Below, piece after piece: positions 1 to 5,778 of a stretch of 9,175 nucleotides of DNA. The first letter of the stretch is position 1, and each line of letters opens with the position of its first letter. Origin of the DNA: Rhodothermia bacterium (GTDB lineage Bacteria > Bacteroidota > Rhodothermia > Rhodothermales > JABDKH01); contig JAUIJQ010000094.1 in the NCBI GenBank assembly GCA_030431165.1, positions 1-9,175 on the forward strand. The letters are read 5' to 3'. A model generated the notes under the pieces. It was not told the DNA's origin and ran no database searches. It saw only the letters and a list, made by a program, of their open reading frames with translations. The position numbers were made by a program, and so were the translations under genes.

Positions 1-1
1 A

Positions 2-184
2 CATTGGATACGAGAGACGTTCTCCGAAGAGAGCCGCCCGACCTTGCGCCAAGTCCGGGAGTGGGTGGAGAGCGGTGACATCGCCGGCCAGATCATTGGC
101 GATCACGTCTACATCAACGATGCGTTTGCCACAAAGCCTGCAGAGCAGGTACAACCCAATGTGAAGCTGGACCTACTGGCATGA
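2..184 (+). CDS. Excisionase-like DNA-binding protein, C-terminal part (5' end outside window)
   Basis: The frame is open from the left edge and ends in TGA at 182-184, leaving 60 codons. The visible protein begins HWIRETFSEES and contains the stretch PTLRQVREWVESGDIAG followed by IIGDHVYIND. This is the layout of small phage excisionases and winged-helix MerR-like proteins: a recognition helix with R-x-V-x-x-W, a turn, then a short beta wing with an aromatic residue. Such proteins bend the attachment-site DNA and steer the integrase towards excision. The stop overlaps the ATG of the downstream integrase by 4 bp (ATGA), so the two are probably translationally coupled, as expected of a xis-int pair. 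The N-terminus is missing, so length and start cannot be judged. The family call rests on pattern and on the neighbour. A general small helix-turn-helix regulator is the main alternative. Confidence 0.6.
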   Translation, partial: HWIRETFSEESRPTLRQVREWVESGDIAGQIIGDHVYINDAFATKPAEQVQPNVKLDLLA

Positions 185-894
185 GCATGGGGAAGAAAAA
201 GGATCGCTACTGGGACGGCGTGAAGCTGGCGGACAACCTGTATCCCGGGCACAAGCCAGGATTCTGGCGCTACCGCCGACCGGACCGCACCTTCAAGCGG
301 TTTCAGGCGACCGTCGAAGAGGCGAACTTGTTCGCAGACGACGCCAACGCCAGGCGCGGCCAATATCGGATCGACCGTACAACGATGCTCTACGCCATTG
401 AGCGGTACATCGAGCACCACCTTCGCCAATACCCCAGCGATCGCCACAAGGAGTCCTGGAAAAACCGCGCATACGCCATGCGAGCTTTCGCTCGCGAGTT
501 CCCGAATCGCGCCGTCACCGAGCGTCAGATATGGAGCTGGTGGGATTCGCTCACCCACGCCCAGCAGGTCCTACGCCAGGCTGCATTCCGCCGAATGTGG
601 ACATGGATGCTGCGCGAGGGTTACGTGATCACTGCTGCGAATCCCTTCGACCAAGTCGAACGTCAGCAACGCCGGGCACCGTCTGCATCCGGGTCATCAT
701 CTCGTTCGCGATCTGGTCAGATACGTCGAGGTCGTAGCCGCGAAGTTCAATCTCGACGGCTTCGGTGCCGTCTCCCGAGCGAAACAGTCGGCGCAGAATC
801 CACAACCCCGACTGCGCCTGCACGCGTATCTCAGCACCCGGAATCTTGCCCTCGAGTTCACGACGAATTGAATCCGCCAACTCCTGGGAGTTGA
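181..894 (+). CDS. Phage-type tyrosine recombinase (integrase), truncated: N-terminal half only, fused to antisense sequence
   Basis: The ATG at 181 overlaps the upstream excisionase-like stop. Residues 1-60 (GFWRYRRPDRTFKRF, then EEANLFADDANARRG) resemble the arm-type DNA-binding domain of lambda/P22-like integrases. Residues 65-160 (YAIERYIEHH, AMRAFAREF, RQIWSWWDSL, MWTWMLREGYV, ANPFDQVE) match the SAM-like core-binding domain, and the NPF-x-x-V turn normally leads into the catalytic domain. That catalytic domain, with its R-H-x-x-R and Tyr nucleophile, is absent. After about residue 160 the frame continues as an Arg/Ser-rich tail because the DNA is now the reverse strand of the RND pump gene (629-2758), and it stops by chance at 892-894. 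Full integrases of this type are usually around 350-400 residues. The product cannot catalyse recombination. Real integrase sequence therefore ends at about 640-675, and the remainder of the frame should not be treated as evolved coding sequence. Confidence 0.7.
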   Translation: MSMGKKKDRYWDGVKLADNLYPGHKPGFWRYRRPDRTFKRFQATVEEANLFADDANARRGQYRIDRTTMLYAIERYIEHHLRQYPSDRHKESWKNRAYAMRAFAREFPNRAVTERQIWSWWDSLTHAQQVLRQAAFRRMWTWMLREGYVITAANPFDQVERQQRRAPSASGSSSRSRSGQIRRGRSREVQSRRLRCRLPSETVGAESTTPTAPARVSQHPESCPRVHDELNPPTPGS

Positions 895-2758
895 CCGTTC
901 GCTGGTCGGATGGCTTCAGCGCGATTTCGATTTGCGCGTTCCCGCCGCGCACTTCGGTTGATACCGCCGTGATTTCATCCTGTGGTATCAGCGGTCTGAC
1001 TGCCCGCTCGAGTTCGTTCAGGTAGGTCTTGACAACAGCGATGTTCGTGCCCTCGGCCATGTCGAGGTCCACCGAGATTTCGTCAGCATCCGTCGGCGGC
1101 GCCAGCTCCACGGGGATGGTCGGCCACAGCCACACGCAAATGCCTACCAGCAGTACGGTGATGCCGAACACCGTGCGACGTCGCGCCACAACGCCCGTGA
1201 GCGACGCGGAGTAGCGGTTCTCGAGCCGCTCAAAGAAGAGCTGGAACCGGGAACGCTTCTTGGTCGGCTCGCCCGACACGCGCGACTTCACAGTGAGGAA
1301 GCGGCTGGACAAAACCGGAATGATCGTCATTGCCACAAGCAGCGAACAGCCGAGCGCGAATACGACGACCAGCGCCAATGCCTGGAACAGCTCACCAGTT
1401 GTCGTCTCCATAAAGACGAGTGGCAGAAAGATGACACACGTTGTCAAGGTAGAGGCGATGATCGCGCCAACAACCTCGCGCGTGCCGACGCGGGCTGACT
1501 CCACCAGCCCCATACCCTTCTCTTCGCGATGGCGGACGATGTTCTCCAGGACAACAATGCCGTTGTCAACCATCATGCCGATGCCCAGTGCCAATCCGCC
1601 AAACGTCATCTGGTTCAGCGTCATGCCTCCAAAGAACAAGACACCAAAGGTCGCAACAACCGAAATCGGGATCGCCAGTGCGATGATGAACGTCGACGAC
1701 CCGTTCCGGAGAAAGAGGAAGAGGACAAAGATTGCGAGGAGCCCGCCCCAGAATGCTGATGTCTGCACGCTGGAGATGCTCTGGCGGATAAACGTGCTCT
1801 GATCAGAGATAACCGTCATGCGGATGTCAGAACGTTCCGCGTTAAGGCGTTCAACTTCGGCCCGAATGGCATCGGCAACCGTAACGGTGTTTGCTCCGCT
1901 CTGCTTCTGGATGGTCAGCCGAATTACGGGCAATCCGTTGAGCTCTGACAGGAACGACGCGTCCTGGTAGCCATCAACAACGCTGGCCACATCGCGCACA
2001 TAAACGGGGTTGTCTCCGACGTACCGGATGACGGTATTGGCAATCTGGTCCACCGAGGTGAACTCACCAAGCGAGCGCACATACAGATCACTGACGCCCT
2101 CTTTGACGTTGCCGCCGGGCAGCTTCGTGTTTTCCCGCGCAATGGCTTGCTGCACGTCGTTCGGCGTCAGGCCGGCCGCCTGCAGGCGATCCCGCTCGAG
2201 GTCCACCCGGATCTCTTTGTTGATTCCCCCGCGGACTTCCAGCGTCCCCACACCCGGAATCTGCTCAAACCGCTGCGCGACGTCGCGCTCGATAATGCGG
2301 GTGACCTCGTCGAGCGGTCGCGTGGAAGCCACTGCGATCTCGACAATCGAAATGTTGTTTGGGTCGAACTTCCAGATACCCGGAGGCTCGGCCTCGGGTG
2401 GCAGGTTGTCGCGAATTCGGTCGAGGGCAGAGCGAATGTCATTGGCCGCTTCGTCGAGCGTAGTGCCCTGCGCAAATTCAAGGCTGACGAAGCTTACGCC
2501 CTCCTGGGACCTCGACGTGACGCGCTCAATGTTGGGAACGCCGGATACCGCATTCTCGACAGGGTCCGTAATGATCTGCTCGATCTCCTCGGGTCCAACA
2601 TTAGCGTACCGAGTGAAGACCGTCAGCCGCGACAACTCGATCGGCGGGAGAAGGTCTACGGGTAGCGAGGCAAACCCGACGACGCCGACCGTGACCACGA
2701 CGAGGTAGAACATCGCGGTAGCAACCGGGCGCCGAATAGAAACATCAGTGAGCGACAT
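629..2758 (-). CDS. RND efflux pump permease subunit (AcrB/HAE-type), C-terminally truncated
   Basis: This is the inner-membrane proton-driven pump of a tripartite drug or metabolite efflux system. The start MSLTDVSIRRPVATAMFY is the classic RND N-terminus. The 709-residue frame shows TM1 (about 12-31), a large periplasmic porter loop (about 35-335, with PEEIEQIITDPVENA and PGV/RGG motifs), TM2-TM6 (about 337-485), TM7 (about 530-547) and the beginning of the second periplasmic loop. TM4 carries the family's motif G-L-A-L-G-I-G-M-M-V-D-N-G-I-V-V-L-E-N; Asp398 is kept and the usual second Asp is Asn399. RND pumps are normally about 1040 residues. Here the protein ends just after VPGVADVRLGR, in the second porter loop, so TM8-TM12 and the partner Lys are missing and the product should be non-functional. 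It lies 20 bp downstream of the adaptor in an operon arrangement. The last few codons (about 629-650) are probably integrase-derived. No Shine-Dalgarno is seen before the ATG. Confidence 0.88.
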   Translation of the reverse strand: MSLTDVSIRRPVATAMFYLVVVTVGVVGFASLPVDLLPPIELSRLTVFTRYANVGPEEIEQIITDPVENAVSGVPNIERVTSRSQEGVSFVSLEFAQGTTLDEAANDIRSALDRIRDNLPPEAEPPGIWKFDPNNISIVEIAVASTRPLDEVTRIIERDVAQRFEQIPGVGTLEVRGGINKEIRVDLERDRLQAAGLTPNDVQQAIARENTKLPGGNVKEGVSDLYVRSLGEFTSVDQIANTVIRYVGDNPVYVRDVASVVDGYQDASFLSELNGLPVIRLTIQKQSGANTVTVADAIRAEVERLNAERSDIRMTVISDQSTFIRQSISSVQTSAFWGGLLAIFVLFLFLRNGSSTFIIALAIPISVVATFGVLFFGGMTLNQMTFGGLALGIGMMVDNGIVVLENIVRHREEKGMGLVESARVGTREVVGAIIASTLTTCVIFLPLVFMETTTGELFQALALVVVFALGCSLLVAMTIIPVLSSRFLTVKSRVSGEPTKKRSRFQLFFERLENRYSASLTGVVARRRTVFGITVLLVGICVWLWPTIPVELAPPTDADEISVDLDMAEGTNIAVVKTYLNELERAVRPLIPQDEITAVSTEVRGGNAQIEIALKPSDQRTVNSQELADSIRRELEGKIPGAEIRVQAQSGLWILRRLFRSGDGTEAVEIELRGYDLDVSDQIANEMMTRMQTVPGVADVRLGRRDSQQ
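646..660. repeat. 15-bp perfect palindrome at the integrase/RND junction
   Basis: TTCGAC-CAA-GTCGAA: two 6-bp arms are exact reverse complements around a 3-bp spacer. The element lies exactly where the integrase reading (residues F-D-Q-V-E) gives way to the antisense RND reading (V-R-L-G-R region). It may simply reflect the codons for FDQVE, or it may mark the breakpoint. The inverted repeat is seen directly. Any role is inference. Confidence 0.5.
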
Positions 2759-2778
2759 GGCAGATTGGGGGTATCCGT

Positions 2779-4218
2779 CTATTCAGTTGGCGTTGCGCCA
2801 GTGGCGCCGGGGAGCACGCTGGAGGCTGACTCAGAATCGGGCGGGGACACAGCAGAACTCGATGGCGATGAAAACTCCTCTCGCGCCATTTGCTGTTGCT
2901 TCTCCATGAACTGACGCAGGAGATCCTGATCCTGCAGGTCCTGCAGCGACGCGATCCGTTCCCAGGTCACGGGGCGGGCGCGGGCCTCAGCACGGCCGTC
3001 AACGGTTCGAATGAGGTTTTGGCCAACAACCACAACCCAGTCACCGAGCTGAAGCCCCGACACGCCCGCGACACCGTGGCCGCGTGCAAGGACATCGACC
3101 GACCGAAATTCGACCGGCGTAGGACCCGTAAGTGGCGGCGGGGCCGCCTCGTCGAACGTCTCGGGCTCCTCGATTGGCGTCTCCGACCGAAGCGACGGCG
3201 CGACATACACACCGAGTACGCCGGTTGCGGGATGCTCGTACAGTGCTGTCTCAGGTATCAGCGTCGCCTGCGACGATTCGCCATAAAGGACGTCAACAGC
3301 GACAAACATGCCGGGGCGAAGCACACCTTCCCGATTGTCGACATCGATCTCAGCGCGCGCGCTGTAGCTGCCGGCCTCGAGGAAGGGCGAAATCCGGGAC
3401 ACGGCCGCCTCAACCGATATGTTCAGGTCGTCTTCAGCGCGCAGAATCGCCGGGTCTCCGACCTTGATGCGGTTGACCATGCGATCCGGAATGGACACCT
3501 CAACGCGGAGGTTCGAAAAGTTGCCAATGGTATACAACGCCGTGCCGGGGTCCACACGCATTCCCACCTCTACGTTCTTCAGTCCGACGTAGCCGGCAAC
3601 GGGCGCCCTGATCACGGTTCGACGAACCAACTCGTTCTGCTCTTCAACATTGGCCTCTGCCTGCGCGATGCGTGCAAGCGCCTGCTGATGCGCCGCCTCG
3701 GCACTTGCCAGCTCGGCCTCAAGTGCCTCCAGCTCCTGCGCACTCTGATATTGCTTCTCGGCAAGCTGACGTGCCCGCTGGAGACGTGTTCGCACTTCGT
3801 TCAACGCTGCCTCCGTTCGACCGGCATCGGCCCGACTGATCTGAAGCGCGGCTTCGACCTGACGAAGCTGATCGGTGAACTGCTTGTCGCGGAGATATAC
3901 GAGCGCAGCGCCCTGACGTACGTAGTCACCGTTCTGGGCGACGACGCGCTCCACCGGGGCGGTGATTTCGGGATAGATCACGACCTGGTTGCTGGCGCGC
4001 ACGATACCTGTCATCCGCTCTTCAAGCGGCAGCGCGCCGTAGCGGGCCTGGATTACTTCGACCGACGGCGTGACAACAGCGCCCATCGCGCCCGGGCCGC
4101 CGGCTCCGGGTGCACCGCCGTCACTGTCAGACGAGCTTTTGCAGCCAACAAGACCGATGACACAGAGAGATACGACGGAAACGGAAAGAGCGCGTAATTG
4201 CGCTGGGCGTAGTTTCAT
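2779..4218 (-). CDS. RND efflux periplasmic adaptor (membrane fusion) lipoprotein, HlyD/AcrA family
   Basis: The adaptor links an inner-membrane RND pump to an outer-membrane channel. The chosen start is MKLRPAQLRAL at 4218, because it is followed directly by a signal sequence ending in a lipobox (I-G-L-V-G-C, Cys26) and a Ser/Gly-rich linker. The frame is open for 51 further codons upstream, but those look non-coding. Of the 479 residues, the biotinyl-lipoyl half-motifs are around ITAPVERVVAQNGDYVRQG and APVAGYVGLKNVEVGMRV. They flank an Ala/Glu/Gln-rich coiled-coil hairpin (LRQVEAALQ to EANVEEQNELV). A beta-barrel domain (LRVEVSIPDRMVNRIKVGD) and a membrane-proximal domain (ATLIPETALYE to LARGHGV) follow. 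The C-terminus carries an extra acidic insert (ETPIEEPETFDEAAPPP) and a Ser/Pro-rich tail not usual for the core family. The RND pump gene follows after 20 bp. No outer-membrane channel gene is present in the window. Confidence 0.9.
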   Translation of the reverse strand: MKLRPAQLRALSVSVVSLCVIGLVGCKSSSDSDGGAPGAGGPGAMGAVVTPSVEVIQARYGALPLEERMTGIVRASNQVVIYPEITAPVERVVAQNGDYVRQGAALVYLRDKQFTDQLRQVEAALQISRADAGRTEAALNEVRTRLQRARQLAEKQYQSAQELEALEAELASAEAAHQQALARIAQAEANVEEQNELVRRTVIRAPVAGYVGLKNVEVGMRVDPGTALYTIGNFSNLRVEVSIPDRMVNRIKVGDPAILRAEDDLNISVEAAVSRISPFLEAGSYSARAEIDVDNREGVLRPGMFVAVDVLYGESSQATLIPETALYEHPATGVLGVYVAPSLRSETPIEEPETFDEAAPPPLTGPTPVEFRSVDVLARGHGVAGVSGLQLGDWVVVVGQNLIRTVDGRAEARARPVTWERIASLQDLQDQDLLRQFMEKQQQMAREEFSSPSSSAVSPPDSESASSVLPGATGATPTE

Positions 4219-4385
4219 GAGGAAAAGGGCTCGGAAACGGGAAATCGGTCCAATAAATAGATAGACGAAGCAAAGACGCGGTGCATTCCGCGAATCGGCA
4301 AAAACTCGAAAGAAGTCAGGGCAAGCCGTTGTTGGCACCCCGAGCAGAGGGATGACCTGCCTACAGCTCAACCAGGAAGCCTGGC
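4219..4385 (-). promoter_or_regulatory. Gap upstream of the adaptor operon; possible promoter region, no clear boxes
   Basis: This 167-bp stretch lies between the methyltransferase stop and the adaptor ATG, both on the - strand. It includes an AT-rich patch (about 4250-4265) where a -10-like element for the efflux operon could sit. A short perfect stem (CGCGG at 4277-4281, CCGCG at 4288-4292, 6-nt loop) is also present. I could not find a convincing -35/-10 pair or a Bacteroidota-type TTG/TAnnTTTG pair. A promoter is expected from the spacing but is not demonstrated. Confidence 0.25.
4371..4385 (-). terminator. Weak hairpin directly after the methyltransferase stop
   Basis: On the - strand the TAG stop (4386-4388) is followed at once by CCAGG-CTT-CCTGG. 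This is a 5-bp stem with a 3-nt loop that can be extended by two G-U pairs. No T-tract follows, so it is a poor intrinsic terminator. It could slow polymerase or protect the 3' end, separating this gene from the efflux operon. Confidence 0.2.
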
Positions 4386-5027
4386 CTACTCAACCGCAGA
4401 CATTTGGGGTGGCCTGGTTGACTCCAGCAGAAACAACGTATGCCGGTATAGTCGGTTCGGGCAGTAGTAGTCGCTTTGCTCAACAACGCGGAAACGTCCG
4501 CCGGCCGTCAGTAGATCCCGCTGCTGCTCAGGTTCGCGGATGCAGTTGCCCCGGTCCATCCGGTAGAGCCACCTCGAAATCGGGTTGCCCGGTACCGGAT
4601 ACAGATCCAACACAAAAAGCTGATCCGCAACATCCGCGAGCCACCCCAGCAGTTCGGCCACTTCACCGTCTGCGAGATGGTGCAAAACGCTGATCATCAT
4701 AGCGAGATCGAAGTGCCGATCGGGCCCCAGCGTTGAAGCATCAGCCTGCACAAACTGCTTGCGCGAATCACCGGCGTACCGGCGGCGACAGCCTTCGATA
4801 AACGACGGCGAGGTATCAACGCCCAGGTAATCTGCGTCGAACAGCCGCGCCCAGTTCCCCGTCCCGCATCCAATATCAATGACCGACCCAAACTCCCGAC
4901 CCGCGAGAAAGCGCCTGATCGCGCGCTCCTTTCCCCCGTCAACGAGCGCCTGGTAGGCGTTGAACACCACCGGGTGCTCAAAAAGCTGGTCGATGGCTGA
5001 ATACGTTCGTCCTGTCTTTTCCATCAC
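4386..5027 (-). CDS. Class I SAM-dependent methyltransferase
   Basis: A soluble 213-residue protein with the Rossmann methyltransferase signature. Motif I is VIDIGCGTGN (residues 49-58), which binds the methionine part of S-adenosylmethionine. The acidic ribose-contacting Asp71 lies in YLGVDTSPSFI, the adenine-side motif is QADAS (94-98), and the post-motif helix region is FDLAMMISVLHHL (106-118). A C-terminal region with PGNPISRWLYRMDRG is conserved-looking but I cannot tie it to a substrate. The start is GTG at 5027 or the adjoining ATG at 5022-5024; the two differ by one residue and neither has a visible Shine-Dalgarno. It is transcribed away from the isochorismatase-like gene across a 72-bp spacer. 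The substrate is unknown. The fold could serve a small molecule, lipid or sugar, and nothing in the neighbourhood fixes it. Confidence 0.85.
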   Translation of the reverse strand: MMEKTGRTYSAIDQLFEHPVVFNAYQALVDGGKERAIRRFLAGREFGSVIDIGCGTGNWARLFDADYLGVDTSPSFIEGCRRRYAGDSRKQFVQADASTLGPDRHFDLAMMISVLHHLADGEVAELLGWLADVADQLFVLDLYPVPGNPISRWLYRMDRGNCIREPEQQRDLLTAGGRFRVVEQSDYYCPNRLYRHTLFLLESTRPPQMSAVE

Positions 5028-5099
5028 ATAAAACTGGAATCAAAACCGGGCCGGAAGATACGCGAACAGGCATCGTGCTATCTTGAAGCGGCAATATCC
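5028..5099. promoter_or_regulatory. Divergent intergenic region between methyltransferase and isochorismatase-like gene
   Basis: These 72 bp separate two divergently transcribed genes, so at least one promoter for each must lie here or extend into the coding starts. There is a TATCTT element at 5079-5084, but no well-placed -35 partner could be seen on either strand. The sequence CGGCAATATC at 5089-5098 recurs before the S9 peptidase gene. Confidence 0.3.
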
Positions 5100-5738
5100 A
5101 TGGACTGCGAACGGCGGCCTCGCCACAAAAGAGCGTGTTCTGTGACTCGATCGGCCATTCTGATCATTGATCTCGTTCGCGACTACTTCGATCCGGCAAT
5201 CTGGCCTTCAAGCGCCCTGCCCGACCTCGCAGCCGACCTCGTGGCCGCCACCAACAACTTGACGGCAGCCGCCCGTGCGGGGCACCATCCCGTCATCTGG
5301 GTCAGGCAGCAGTTCAAACCCGATCTTTCGGATGCCTTTCCCCACATGATTCGTGACGGACGGCGTTACGCGGTCAGCGGCACCAATGGCTGCCGTCTGC
5401 TGCCCGGGTTGGATACGGCTGATACCGACAGGGACCTGGTGAAGACGCGCTTCTCCGCCTTCTTTGAGACCCCGCTTGCCGACACACTCGGCGACCTGGG
5501 GATCACTGACGTGTACGTCGCGGGCGTCACCACCCAGTGGTGCGTGCGCTCAACCGTGGTGGACGCATACCAACAGGGGTTGGAGGTTCACGTTGTGCGC
5601 GAGTGCACTGCGGCATTCACAACCGAGGCACACAATTCGGCCCTGCAGGAGATGGACGGCTACATTGCGGACGTGGAGTCCCTTCACGTCGCCGCCGCAG
5701 CACTCAGAAACACCGGCAACAGTTGCCCGGAAGGGTGA
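5100..5738 (+). CDS. Isochorismatase-family cysteine hydrolase
   Basis: A cytosolic alpha/beta hydrolase of the isochorismatase / nicotinamidase-like superfamily. From the ATG at 5100 the 212-residue protein has the family triad: Asp24 in AILIIDLVRDYF, Lys115 in LVKTRFSAFFET and Cys148 in AGVTTQWCVRSTVVDA. The GVTTQ turn that positions the nucleophile is also present. Members hydrolyse amides or vinyl ethers (isochorismate, nicotinamide, N-carbamoyl compounds, biuret). The residues seen here do not pick one, and no enterobactin-type ArCP domain is fused. The first 14 residues are basic and atypical. A GTG at 5142 would begin MTRSAILIIDL, closer to the usual family N-terminus (198 residues), and is a serious alternative start. 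The gene ends 40 bp before the peptidase gene on the same strand and diverges from the methyltransferase gene. Confidence 0.88.
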   Translation: MDCERRPRHKRACSVTRSAILIIDLVRDYFDPAIWPSSALPDLAADLVAATNNLTAAARAGHHPVIWVRQQFKPDLSDAFPHMIRDGRRYAVSGTNGCRLLPGLDTADTDRDLVKTRFSAFFETPLADTLGDLGITDVYVAGVTTQWCVRSTVVDAYQQGLEVHVVRECTAAFTTEAHNSALQEMDGYIADVESLHVAAAALRNTGNSCPEG

Positions 5739-5751
5739 ACGGCAATATCAT
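5723..5751 (+). promoter_or_regulatory. Candidate sigma70-type promoter for the S9 peptidase
   Basis: TTGCCC (5723-5728) and TATCAT (5746-5751) are separated by exactly 17 bp. They match 4/6 and 5/6 of the -35 and -10 consensus. The element straddles the end of the isochorismatase-like gene and would start a transcript at about 5758-5760, leaving a leader of about 20 nt before the ATG at 5779. This suggests the peptidase can be transcribed independently of the upstream gene. If the host is Bacteroidota-like, whose main sigma factor prefers another motif, the match may be fortuitous. Confidence 0.35.
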
Positions 5752-5778
5752 CTGAATTCAACCTTTGCACTCGCTGCC

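Noticed and set aside
109..558. 149-codon - strand frame opposite the excisionase/integrase
   Set aside because: No recognisable motif; the + strand carries a coherent xis-int pair in the same place.
661..894. C-terminal tail of the integrase frame as a novel Arg/Ser-rich domain
   Set aside because: The DNA is the reverse strand of well-conserved RND coding sequence, so the tail is a by-product of the junction.
2010..2708. Long + strand frames opposite the RND pump gene (also 1260-1802 and 2147-2665)
   Set aside because: Ser/Thr/Arg-rich translations with no family resemblance; the opposite strand carries unambiguous RND motifs.
2890..4197. A 435-codon open frame on the + strand opposite the adaptor gene
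   Set aside because: The encoded protein is His/Arg/Leu-rich without any domain pattern, while the - strand reads as a complete adaptor with lipobox and lipoyl motifs. It is an antisense shadow caused by GC-biased codon use.
4369..4420. 8-bp inverted repeat CAACCAGG ... CCTGGTTG around the methyltransferase stop
   Set aside because: The arms are 36 bp apart, one lies inside coding sequence, and there is no T-tract or symmetry suggesting an operator. Chance is likely.
5464..5778. N-terminal extension of the S9 peptidase frame upstream of 5779
   Set aside because: This frame overlaps the isochorismatase gene out of frame. The natural start with a signal peptide is the ATG at 5779.
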